NCBI RefSeq assembly: GCF_007279655.1
Contig: NZ_QKWN01000006.1
Coordinates: forward strand, 326,033 to 390,032
Source of the DNA: Robertkochia solimangrovi
GTDB taxonomy: Bacteria; Bacteroidota; Bacteroidia; Flavobacteriales; Flavobacteriaceae
Reading direction: 5' to 3'
Length of the DNA stretch: 64,000 nucleotides
The first letter of the stretch is position 1; the number at the start of each line of letters is the position of its first letter. The notes beneath the pieces were generated by a model that searched no databases, was not told the DNA's origin, and was given only the letters and a program-made list of their open reading frames with translations. Shown here piece by piece: positions 27,442 through 35,486 of this stretch. The position numbers and the translations under genes were made by a program.

Positions 27442-28041
27442 ATGAAAGCTATTAAACTAAAGTGGGTAATCACCACGATGCTATTAAGCCTGTTTATCGT
27501 CTCCTGCAGTAGCAGTGACGATGATGTTGCGACCTTCCAGGGTCCTACACCTAGGACCGTGGATCCCGGAATGTCCATTCCGGTTAGTATGGAATTTATC
27601 TCCAATCAGACTGCTATTACTGATATGGGTGCCTGTGAGGAAGGATCCTTATATATCACGCATGAGGGTGAAGGCTCTTCTGACGAAATTGGAACGTTCA
27701 AAATTAATTACACTTTCTGCGCTGCTCCTAAGAAATTCGGCGTTCACAATTTCGAAGCTGTTATCACCGATGCTTCCGGTGACAACATATTTCTTCGATC
27801 TGCGAATTTATTTGAAGAAGATGAATTGCTTCTGGAAGCAGAAATCGACGAGGATGATCAGGATGTTCCGGAGGGAGATGAGCCTGAACTCGCCAACAAA
27901 GTTATCATAGATGGAGGAACCGGAGCATATAAAGGTCTTAAAGGTGAATTAACGTACAAATTTCCACCGATAGCTACGCAATCGGTCTTAGAGGTAAAAC
28001 TCAACGGAAAAATGGAAATAAACGAAGCAGTGGAACTATGA
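27442..28041 (+). CDS. lipoprotein of unknown function
   Basis: 199 residues with a lipobox at Cys22 followed by SSSDDD, the acidic signal used for surface export of lipoproteins in Bacteroidota. The mature part is acidic and beta-rich, with two cysteines (GACEEG, FCAAP) that may pair, and a C-terminal GGTGAYKGLKGELTY segment that recalls the glycine-rich strand of allene-oxide-cyclase-like or dirigent-like barrels. That similarity is weak. It lies 168 bp after the AraC-type regulator and ends before a strong bidirectional terminator. Confidence 0.75.
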   Translation: MKAIKLKWVITTMLLSLFIVSCSSSDDDVATFQGPTPRTVDPGMSIPVSMEFISNQTAITDMGACEEGSLYITHEGEGSSDEIGTFKINYTFCAAPKKFGVHNFEAVITDASGDNIFLRSANLFEEDELLLEAEIDEDDQDVPEGDEPELANKVIIDGGTGAYKGLKGELTYKFPPIATQSVLEVKLNGKMEINEAVEL

Positions 28042-28101
28042 TTTAGTTTATTATGCTAATCCGGAAGCTTTCTTAGAACGAGCCTCCAATTCATGATGAC
28101 A

Positions 28102-28141
28102 GATGCTGTAAGGGAGAGCAGGCCCTTACAGCATCATTTTT
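28102..28141. terminator. strong bidirectional terminator
   Basis: A 13-bp perfect stem (28102-28114 with 28123-28135, core GCTGTAAGGG) with an 8-nt loop is followed by ATTTTT, between convergent lipoprotein and GH15 genes. The GH15 stop codon lies immediately beyond. Confidence 0.88.
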
Positions 28142-28142
28142 A

Positions 28143-29945
28143 TTATCGAACCGAGTCCATTACGCGTTCTTCTTCAGTAATGTAATTCGACAGATTGATC
28201 GCAGTTTCGATTAAAGCCAGATGCGAATATGCCTGCGGAAAGTTTCCGAGTAATCGTTTCGACTCAAAATCGATATCCTCACTAAAAAGGCCCAGATGGT
28301 TACTGTATGATAATAAGGTATCGAATAATTTGATCGCCTTTTCTTTTTCCCCAATTTTATTCAGGGCATTGATAAACCAGAATGTACAGATTGTGAACGA
28401 GGAAGTGGGCAATCCGAAATCATCCTTATTCTTATATCGATATAAAAGTCCGTTATAACTCAACTCCTTCTCTATGGCTTTGACCGTAGATACATACTTA
28501 GGATCTTTGGCATCGATGAACCCATAAGGCTCCATCAGCAAAACAGAAGCATCGAGATCGACCGAACCATAGGATTGTGTAAATGCCTGCGCTTCTTCGC
28601 TCCAGGCATTCTCAAAGATATCATCCCTGATTTTCTGTGCTAAAGGCTGCCACTTTTCCAGTTTCTTGGTCTTCCCCAGAATCTGGGCAACTTTAAGTGC
28701 CTTATCTACCGCAACCCAGCAGAGTACCTTTGAAAAAGTAAAATGTCTTTCTTCTGTTCTGAATTCCCAAATACCTTTATCCGGTTCTGTCCAGTGACGA
28801 TTCACCACCCAAACGATCCCCTTGGTGATCGTCCATAGATCTTCACAATTATCGATATCCGTACTAAATTTTGCTATCTGCTCATAGATCACATCCATTA
28901 GAATGCCATAGATATCATTCTGACGTTGTTCATAGGCAGCGTTTCCAATTCGAACCGGACGCGAACCTTCATATCCGTCAAGATGATCAAGCGTGATCTC
29001 TGTGAGTGTTTTCTCTTTGTTGATCCCGTACATGATCTGAAGCTTCTCATCCTTGTCAGGAACAAGATCAATGATGAACTGTAAATACCGCCTGGCGATA
29101 TTCTTATGCCCCAGTTCAGAAACTACTTTGATCACCATTGAGGCATCACGAATCCAGCAGAAACGATAATCCCAGTTTCGTACTTCTCCGATAGTCTCAG
29201 GAAGTGAGGTTGTAGCTGCCGCAAGTACAGCTCCAGATTTATCATAACTCAGCATTTTGAGCGTCATGGCACTCCGAATGATGATATCATTATATTTTCG
29301 ATAACTCGGAGTCTTCTCTGTCCAGTTTAACCAGTATACCATGGTTCGCTGCATTTCAAGATGCACCTTATCGGTATTGGGCACAAAGATTTTCTCATTA
29401 TATCCGATGGAAAAAAAGCCATCCTGACTGAGTTCGATCTCATCCCTGTTCAGAACAGCCTCTTTATCAAAACTTGTATAAAGAAATAGTGTATCGAATT
29501 TTTCCTTATCCGTCAGGCTGACGATGAAATCATCCTTAATATAAGTTGCGGTCGATCCGATCGCGTATTCAAGCCTGGGATCATAGACTACTTTGAATCT
29601 GGGGCGTCCTTTCTTATATTTTACATATCGGATAATATCCGGTGGCGCATAATGCTTTCCACTTTCACGATAATAACGCGGCATAAAGTCCATCACATCA
29701 AAGGAATCGTTCCCGTTGGTAAAACTCGTAACCAATATGCTGGTATTCTTCAAATAGTTCTGAGAAATGGTATAATCTTCATCAACCTGAAAGCCGAAGC
29801 TTCCTCCCTTATTCTTATCCAGTAATTTAGCAAAAACCGAGGATGAATCGAACTCCGGCAAACAACACCAATCGATTGATCCATATTTTGAAATTAATGC
29901 TGCACTTCTGCAGTTTCCGACAATTCCATAGTCCAAATTCTTCAT
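28143..29945 (-). CDS. glycoside hydrolase family 15 (glucoamylase/trehalase-like)
   Basis: 600 residues, no signal peptide, so cytosolic. The N-terminal beta-sandwich starts with the family signature YGIVGNCRSAALISKYGSID, and the (alpha/alpha)6 barrel carries VRNWDYRFCWIRDASM and the acidic YEQRQNDIYG catalytic neighbourhood. GH15 proteins hydrolyse alpha-glucosides; several bacterial and archaeal members of this short, sandwich-containing type are trehalases or isomalto-glucosidases. Being divergent from the trehalose synthesis gene with about 60 bp between, trehalose breakdown is the most likely job, but glucan hydrolysis is not excluded. Confidence 0.88.
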   Translation of the reverse strand: MKNLDYGIVGNCRSAALISKYGSIDWCCLPEFDSSSVFAKLLDKNKGGSFGFQVDEDYTISQNYLKNTSILVTSFTNGNDSFDVMDFMPRYYRESGKHYAPPDIIRYVKYKKGRPRFKVVYDPRLEYAIGSTATYIKDDFIVSLTDKEKFDTLFLYTSFDKEAVLNRDEIELSQDGFFSIGYNEKIFVPNTDKVHLEMQRTMVYWLNWTEKTPSYRKYNDIIIRSAMTLKMLSYDKSGAVLAAATTSLPETIGEVRNWDYRFCWIRDASMVIKVVSELGHKNIARRYLQFIIDLVPDKDEKLQIMYGINKEKTLTEITLDHLDGYEGSRPVRIGNAAYEQRQNDIYGILMDVIYEQIAKFSTDIDNCEDLWTITKGIVWVVNRHWTEPDKGIWEFRTEERHFTFSKVLCWVAVDKALKVAQILGKTKKLEKWQPLAQKIRDDIFENAWSEEAQAFTQSYGSVDLDASVLLMEPYGFIDAKDPKYVSTVKAIEKELSYNGLLYRYKNKDDFGLPTSSFTICTFWFINALNKIGEKEKAIKLFDTLLSYSNHLGLFSEDIDFESKRLLGNFPQAYSHLALIETAINLSNYITEEERVMDSVR

Positions 29946-30027
29946 TAAATAATCGCATTTTTAATGGTAAACAGCTTTTAATTCCTTAAATTAACGAAAA
30001 TAACATTTGTTAAACAAGACCAGCTTT

Positions 30028-32238
30028 ATGAATAAAACCATTATCGTTTCGAATCGATTACCACTACAAGTAAAACTCAAAGAAAATAACGAACTAGAGA
30101 TCATTCCAAGTGTAGGAGGACTCGCTACCGGAATGAAATCAGTTCATGCTGAAGGAAATGGAATTTGGATAGGTTGGTCAGGGTTAACAGAAGAAGAATT
30201 AACCGATGATCTCAAAGATCGGGTTGACAATGCAATAGCCGCAGAAAAGTGTGCCACAGTCCAACTTTCTCAAAATGATATAGACAATTATTACTTCGGC
30301 TTCAGCAATCGTACGTTATGGCCTTTATTCCACTACTTCATGGAATATACGGAGTTTGAAAAAGATTTTTGGGAATCGTATAAAAAAGTGAATGAAAAAT
30401 TTGCTGAAGTGGTACTCGAAAACCTCGACGAAGGCGATACGGTATGGGTACATGATTATCAACTGCTCTTGCTACCTCAAATGATCAAGGATAAGAAGCC
30501 AAATACCTCCATCGGTTTCTTCCTTCATATTCCCTACCCATCCTATGAGATCTTCAGAACTTTTCCCTGGAGGGAGGAAGTTCTTCACGGAATGTTGGGC
30601 TCTGACCTCATCGGATTTCATACCTATGATTATGAACGACATTTCCTGAGCTCGGTCAAACGAATACTCCGACTCGAGGTTAAGTTCAATGAAATCGTAT
30701 ATTACGACCGTATCATAAAGGTGGATTCATTCCCGATGGGTATCGATTATAAAAAATTCTATGATGCCGCTGAAAATCATATGCAGCAGGAACAAAATGA
30801 ACGTTCGGAACTGCAGCAACGTCTGGATGATCATTTACAGGCCGATGAAGAGACCAAGCTCATACTTTCAATCGACAGAATGGACTACACCAAAGGGATA
30901 CCAAACCGTATCCGTGCCTATGAATATTTTCTGAACAAATACCCGCAATTCAAAGAAAAGGTTCGTCTGATCATGTTGGCAGTACCCTCCCGATCGAATG
31001 TTCCACAATATCAATTACTCAAAAAGGAAACCGACGAACTGGTAGGCCGGATCAATGGACATTTCGCCACGGTAAGCTGGACTCCGATCTGGTATTTTTA
31101 CCGTTCGATGCCTTTTGAAAATCTCATCGACCTTTACACCTCTTCGGATGTAGCCATGATCACTCCTGTTCGCGACGGTATGAACCTGGTTGCCAAAGAA
31201 TATATCGCCACAAGAACCAATAAGGACGGCGTATTGATCCTTAGCGAAATGGCCGGGGCGGCCAAAGAAATGAACGAAGCACTGGTGGTCAATCCGAACA
31301 ATTTCGAAGAACTCGCCGATGCTATGAAACAGGCGCTGGAAATGCCGATGGATGAACAAAAAAGAAGAAATGCCATTCTGCAGGAACGTCTCGCGCGATA
31401 CAGCATCGAGAAATGGGCTACCGAATTTATGAAATCACTCAAAGCCACACAAAACCTGGGAGATGTGATCGTTTCCAAGCGCATGTCTTCGGATGTAGAA
31501 ACCGAAATGATCCATAGTTTCAAAAAGGCAGAACAGAAACTATTACTTCTGGATTACGACGGTACACTCACCGGCTTTCAGAATAATCCACAAGATGCCA
31601 GTCCCGACGCTGAATTATTCGAACTGATCGATAAGCTAAATACCCTCGAAAATGCTGATGTCGTGATCATCAGCGGGCGAGACAAAGCAACTTTTACCAA
31701 TTGGTTCGGTAACCACGACTACAATCTGATCACCGATCATGGTGTATGGCTAAGAAGAAAACACAAAGACTGGGAGGCACTGGAAAGGCTCAAAACAGAC
31801 TGGATGGTAAACATCCGCCCTATTTTGGAATCATTCGTTGACCGGACTCCGGGAACCTTCATAGAAGAAAAGCAATATTCACTGGCATGGCATTACCGCA
31901 AGGCCGATCCTGAGCTGGCTCAAATTAGAACCATCGAGCTGAACACTGTTCTTACAAGCCTAATTTCCAATAACGATCTGACCGTCTTAAACGGCAATAA
32001 GGTCATGGAAATTAAAAGCAGCAGCGTGAATAAAGGCCGGGCCGCATCCCGTTTACTTTCAGAAAAGAACTATGATTTTACCTTTGCCATCGGGGATGAC
32101 TGGACCGATGAATATATGTTCGATGAATTACCCAAGGATGCTTATACTGTTAAGGTCGGATTTGTAAAGACCAAAGCAAAATACTATGTGAAAAGTAATA
32201 ATGAAGTTCGAAACCTATTAGAGAAATTTCTGAACTAA
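30028..32238 (+). CDS. otsAB: bifunctional trehalose-6-phosphate synthase / trehalose-6-phosphate phosphatase
   Basis: Fusion of OtsA (residues about 1-470) and OtsB (about 490-737). OtsA landmarks: SVGGLATGM, VWVHDYQLLLLPQMI, FFLHIPYPS, GFHTYDYERHF, SIDRMDYTKGI and NLVAKEYIA (nucleotide-sugar site). OtsB is a HAD phosphatase: LDYDGTL with the nucleophile Asp, IISGRD, and the late acidic motif GDDWTDEYMF. It makes trehalose from UDP-glucose and glucose-6-phosphate in two steps, usually for osmotic and desiccation protection. The ATG at 30028 is chosen because it starts exactly at the conserved IIVSNRLP strand; the TTG at 30007 adds seven unconserved residues. Confidence 0.95.
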   Translation: MNKTIIVSNRLPLQVKLKENNELEIIPSVGGLATGMKSVHAEGNGIWIGWSGLTEEELTDDLKDRVDNAIAAEKCATVQLSQNDIDNYYFGFSNRTLWPLFHYFMEYTEFEKDFWESYKKVNEKFAEVVLENLDEGDTVWVHDYQLLLLPQMIKDKKPNTSIGFFLHIPYPSYEIFRTFPWREEVLHGMLGSDLIGFHTYDYERHFLSSVKRILRLEVKFNEIVYYDRIIKVDSFPMGIDYKKFYDAAENHMQQEQNERSELQQRLDDHLQADEETKLILSIDRMDYTKGIPNRIRAYEYFLNKYPQFKEKVRLIMLAVPSRSNVPQYQLLKKETDELVGRINGHFATVSWTPIWYFYRSMPFENLIDLYTSSDVAMITPVRDGMNLVAKEYIATRTNKDGVLILSEMAGAAKEMNEALVVNPNNFEELADAMKQALEMPMDEQKRRNAILQERLARYSIEKWATEFMKSLKATQNLGDVIVSKRMSSDVETEMIHSFKKAEQKLLLLDYDGTLTGFQNNPQDASPDAELFELIDKLNTLENADVVIISGRDKATFTNWFGNHDYNLITDHGVWLRRKHKDWEALERLKTDWMVNIRPILESFVDRTPGTFIEEKQYSLAWHYRKADPELAQIRTIELNTVLTSLISNNDLTVLNGNKVMEIKSSSVNKGRAASRLLSEKNYDFTFAIGDDWTDEYMFDELPKDAYTVKVGFVKTKAKYYVKSNNEVRNLLEKFLN

Positions 32239-32273
32239 AACGTTAAAATAGCAGCTTTTTTAAGGTATACATT

Positions 32274-32310
32274 TATATTTGTGAGGAACCAGGGAACCTC
32301 AGGGTTCCTC
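32274..32310 (+). promoter_or_regulatory. -7 element and dyad upstream of M28 peptidase gene
   Basis: TATATTTG (32274-32281) is a consensus -7 element without a good -33 partner at the usual spacing. It is followed by an inverted repeat GAGGAACC (32283-32290) / GGTTCCTC (32303-32310) that would overlap the transcription start, so it may be an operator; there is no T run to make it a terminator. Confidence 0.4.
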
Positions 32311-32346
32311 AAAATTCTTATGTAACCAACTCAATTTAAAATTTTC

Positions 32347-33681
32347 ATGAGAAAACTCACTACCCTTGCCTTATTACTATCATTTTTTGCACATTCACAA
32401 ACCGATCAAAAGATCTATGATATCATAGACAACATCTCTCCGGAGAGGATCGAAGCCGACATCACCACCTTGGTCGGATTCGGCACCAGACATACGCTGA
32501 GTGATACCGTTTCCCAAACCAGAGGTATCGGTGCCGCCAGAAGATGGATTAAATCTGAATTTGACAAAATCGATAAAAACTGCGGTGATTGTCTGGAAGT
32601 ATTCTATCAGAAGAACTTTGTTGAAAAAGGTAGCAGCGAAAGAATATTTCAGGATGTATGGATCAACAATGTCGTTGCCATTCAGCGAGGCACCAAATAT
32701 CCGAACCGATTTATCATAATGAGTGGTGATATCGATTCACGGGTAAGCGATGTAAATAACAATACCGCTGATAGCCCGGGTGCAAATGACAATGCCAGTG
32801 GAATGGCGGGAACGATAGAAGCAGCCCGGGTACTCTCCAAATACAAGTTTGAGAACAGTATTATTTACACCGGACTCTCCGGTGAGGAACAAGGTTTGCA
32901 CGGAGGGAAAGGACTTGCTGAATATGCCAAGGAAAAAGGTTGGGAGATCATCGGGATCTTCAATAATGATATGATCGGAAATATAAAAGGTGTTGATGGC
33001 ATTATTAGCAATACCGACTTCCGTATCTTTTCTGAACCAGTTCCTCCAACGGAAACCGAACGACAAAGAAATATGAGACGCTTCTACGGCGGAGAGGTCG
33101 ATGGGATTTCACGGCAATTAGCTCGGTATGTATACAAAACAGTAACAACCTATATGCCTGAAATGAACCCCATGCTGATCTACCGCTTAGACCGATTCGG
33201 CCGCGGAGGACATCACAGACCTTTTAATGATGCAGGGTTCGCCGGAATACGTATCATGGAAGCTCATGAAAACTATACACAGCAACATCAGGATCTGAGA
33301 ACAGAGAATGGAATAGCGTATGGAGATGTACTCGAACATGTCAATTTTGATTATGCTGCGAAACTTACGGCAGTGAATGCGATCAATCTGGCCTCTATCG
33401 CATGGGCACCTCCGGCTCCGGAAGAAGTTGAGATCGGCGGAATCGTTGAGGCTGATGTAAAATTAAAATGGAAACCTTCTCCCGGTGCTGTTAGTTACAA
33501 GATCTATTGGAGAGATACCACTTCCCCTACGTGGGATCACAGTAGAAATGTAGGTTCAGCAACAGAATTCAAGCTTGAAGGCGTTGTGATCGATAATTTC
33601 TTCTTCGGTGTTTCTGCTGTTGATGAAGAAGGTCATGAAAGTGTTGTCACCTTTCCTTCAGGAATAATTAGAAACCGATAA
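32347..33681 (+). CDS. exported M28-family metallopeptidase with a C-terminal fibronectin-like domain
   Basis: Signal peptide (ALLLSFFAHSQ), M28 catalytic domain and, from about residue 360, a fibronectin type III-like domain (VKLKWKPSPGAVSYKIYW). Zinc-site positions can be followed: Asp148 (GANDNASG), Glu180-Glu181 (SGEEQG), Asp208 (NNDMIG) and a late His in YTQQHQD. The first ligand motif, normally His-x-Asp, reads Asp128-Ile-Asp130 (SGDIDSR). I remember this DID form from other Bacteroidota members, so it is a variant rather than an obvious loss, but the change of a zinc ligand is notable. First of three exported peptidase genes in a row. 36 nt separate it from the M1 gene. Confidence 0.88.
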   Translation: MRKLTTLALLLSFFAHSQTDQKIYDIIDNISPERIEADITTLVGFGTRHTLSDTVSQTRGIGAARRWIKSEFDKIDKNCGDCLEVFYQKNFVEKGSSERIFQDVWINNVVAIQRGTKYPNRFIIMSGDIDSRVSDVNNNTADSPGANDNASGMAGTIEAARVLSKYKFENSIIYTGLSGEEQGLHGGKGLAEYAKEKGWEIIGIFNNDMIGNIKGVDGIISNTDFRIFSEPVPPTETERQRNMRRFYGGEVDGISRQLARYVYKTVTTYMPEMNPMLIYRLDRFGRGGHHRPFNDAGFAGIRIMEAHENYTQQHQDLRTENGIAYGDVLEHVNFDYAAKLTAVNAINLASIAWAPPAPEEVEIGGIVEADVKLKWKPSPGAVSYKIYWRDTTSPTWDHSRNVGSATEFKLEGVVIDNFFFGVSAVDEEGHESVVTFPSGIIRNR

Positions 33682-33717
33682 TAATTAAACCCTACAGTTT
33701 ATACAACCCGATTAACG

Positions 33718-35343
33718 ATGAAACGAATATTGCTCACCTTGCTTATCTGTGTTACTGCCGTTGTTCAGGCTCAGGAAACAAATTTCACCAAACAGGACAC
33801 TCTCAGAGGTAGTATCACCCCTGAAAGAGAATGGTGGGATCTTACCTTTTATCATCTGGACATCAAAGTAACTCCCGAAGATAAATATATCGAAGGAAAG
33901 AACACCGTTCGGTACCGAGTGATCAAACCTTACAACCTCCTGCAGATCGACCTGCAAAGTCCGATGCAAATTGACAAGGTTACTCAGGATGATCAGGAAC
34001 TGGAGGTGATTCATGAAGGCAATGCGCATTTCATCAAACTTAAAAAAACACAAACGGCCGGTGAAGAAAATGAAGTGGTCGTTCATTATTCCGGACATCC
34101 CCGGGAAGCCGTACGCGCTCCCTGGGACGGAGGACTCTCCTGGAAAAAGGATGTGAATGGAAATCATTTTGTTGCCACCTCCTGTCAGGGACTCGGAGCC
34201 AGTGTATGGTGGCCCTGCAAAGACCACATGTATGATGAAGTAGATAGTATGAAGATCAGTGTTAATGTGCCTGCCGATCTTATGGACGTTTCAAATGGCC
34301 GACTGGTGGGTACTGATGACCATGGAACTACCAAAACCTGGCACTGGCAGGTGGATAACCCGATCAATAATTATGGAGTAAATATCAATATTGGTGATTA
34401 TGTACACTTCGGAGAGGTTTATGAAGGTGAAAAAGGTCCGTTAGATATGAACTATTATGTGGTTTCCTATAACCTTGATAAAGCTAAGGAACAATTTAAA
34501 CAGGCACCCATGATGATGAAAGCTTTTGAACACTGGTTTGGTCCGTACCCATTTTATGAGGATGGTTTCAAACTCGTAGAAGTACCCTACCTCGGCATGG
34601 AACATCAGAGTTCCGTAACTTACGGAAACCAATACGGAAACGGCTATCTGGGAAGAGACCTATCTTCAACCGGTTGGGGACTGAAATTTGATTTTATTAT
34701 TATTCACGAATCTGGTCATGAATGGTTTGCCAATAACATCACATACAAGGATATAGCGGATATGTGGATCCATGAAAGTTTTACCGCCTATTCCGAAGGA
34801 CTGTATGTAGAATATTATTATGGGAAGGAAGCCGGAGCAGACTATCTGATAGGTACCCGTAGTGGTATCCGTAACAACAAACCGATCATCGGTAATTACG
34901 ATGTGAATAATGAAGGTTCCGGTGATATGTATCCGAAAGGAGCCAATATGCTTCATACGATCAGACAACTAGTGGAAGACGACGAAAAATGGAGAATGAT
35001 GCTGAGGGGACTTAATAAAGAATTCTATCATCAAACGGTGACGACCAAACAGATCGAAGATTATATTTCCGATTATACCGGAAAAGACCTTACAGCGCTG
35101 TTCAATCAGTATTTGCGCGACATAAGAATACCAAATCTGGAATATCGTATAAAAGGCAAACAACTTGAATTCCGATATACGGATATCGTCGAAGATTTCG
35201 ATATGCCGGTCATCGTTGAGGTCGACGGTAAATCTGAATGGATCTTTCCGGAAAATAACTGGAAGTCCCTTGCTTTCAAAAATGACATTAACAAGCTGAA
35301 AGTCAATAAGAATTTCTATATTAGAAGTACCGAAATGAAATAA
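33718..35343 (+). CDS. M1-family metallo-aminopeptidase
   Basis: Signal peptide (TLLICVTAVVQAQ), N-terminal beta-saddle domain (WWDLTFYHLDIKV; SVWWPCKD), and a thermolysin-like catalytic domain with the zinc motif HESGH (His330, Glu331, His334) and Glu353 in WIHESF. The exopeptidase motif that is GxMEN in most M1 enzymes reads GMEHQ here, with His replacing Asn; this form is common in the short Bacteroidota branch. At 541 residues it lacks the long C-terminal helical domain of classic aminopeptidase N. It would remove N-terminal residues from peptides in the periplasm or outside. Lies between M28 and S9 genes, suggesting stepwise peptide use. Confidence 0.93.
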   Translation: MKRILLTLLICVTAVVQAQETNFTKQDTLRGSITPEREWWDLTFYHLDIKVTPEDKYIEGKNTVRYRVIKPYNLLQIDLQSPMQIDKVTQDDQELEVIHEGNAHFIKLKKTQTAGEENEVVVHYSGHPREAVRAPWDGGLSWKKDVNGNHFVATSCQGLGASVWWPCKDHMYDEVDSMKISVNVPADLMDVSNGRLVGTDDHGTTKTWHWQVDNPINNYGVNINIGDYVHFGEVYEGEKGPLDMNYYVVSYNLDKAKEQFKQAPMMMKAFEHWFGPYPFYEDGFKLVEVPYLGMEHQSSVTYGNQYGNGYLGRDLSSTGWGLKFDFIIIHESGHEWFANNITYKDIADMWIHESFTAYSEGLYVEYYYGKEAGADYLIGTRSGIRNNKPIIGNYDVNNEGSGDMYPKGANMLHTIRQLVEDDEKWRMMLRGLNKEFYHQTVTTKQIEDYISDYTGKDLTALFNQYLRDIRIPNLEYRIKGKQLEFRYTDIVEDFDMPVIVEVDGKSEWIFPENNWKSLAFKNDINKLKVNKNFYIRSTEMK

Positions 35344-35486
35344 ATACAGCTAAAAACTGTTTTTATTCTACGGATTACGAAACTGGGGATCGATGCGGTA
35401 AAGGTATAATAAAAGTGATCTGACTAACAGGCTCAGATATTCCATTTACAGAATTCCAATATAAACCAGCAATAATACGTTCAAGA

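Noticed and set aside
29860-29880. Third LacI-like operator (AATCGATTG) near the GH15 start
   Set aside because: Only the 8-bp core matches, it lies inside conserved coding sequence, and flanking bases do not fit the palindrome.
33712-34227. 171-codon minus-strand frame opposite the M1 peptidase gene
   Set aside because: Composition is that of an antisense shadow, with no start context or domain; the M1 frame explains the sequence.
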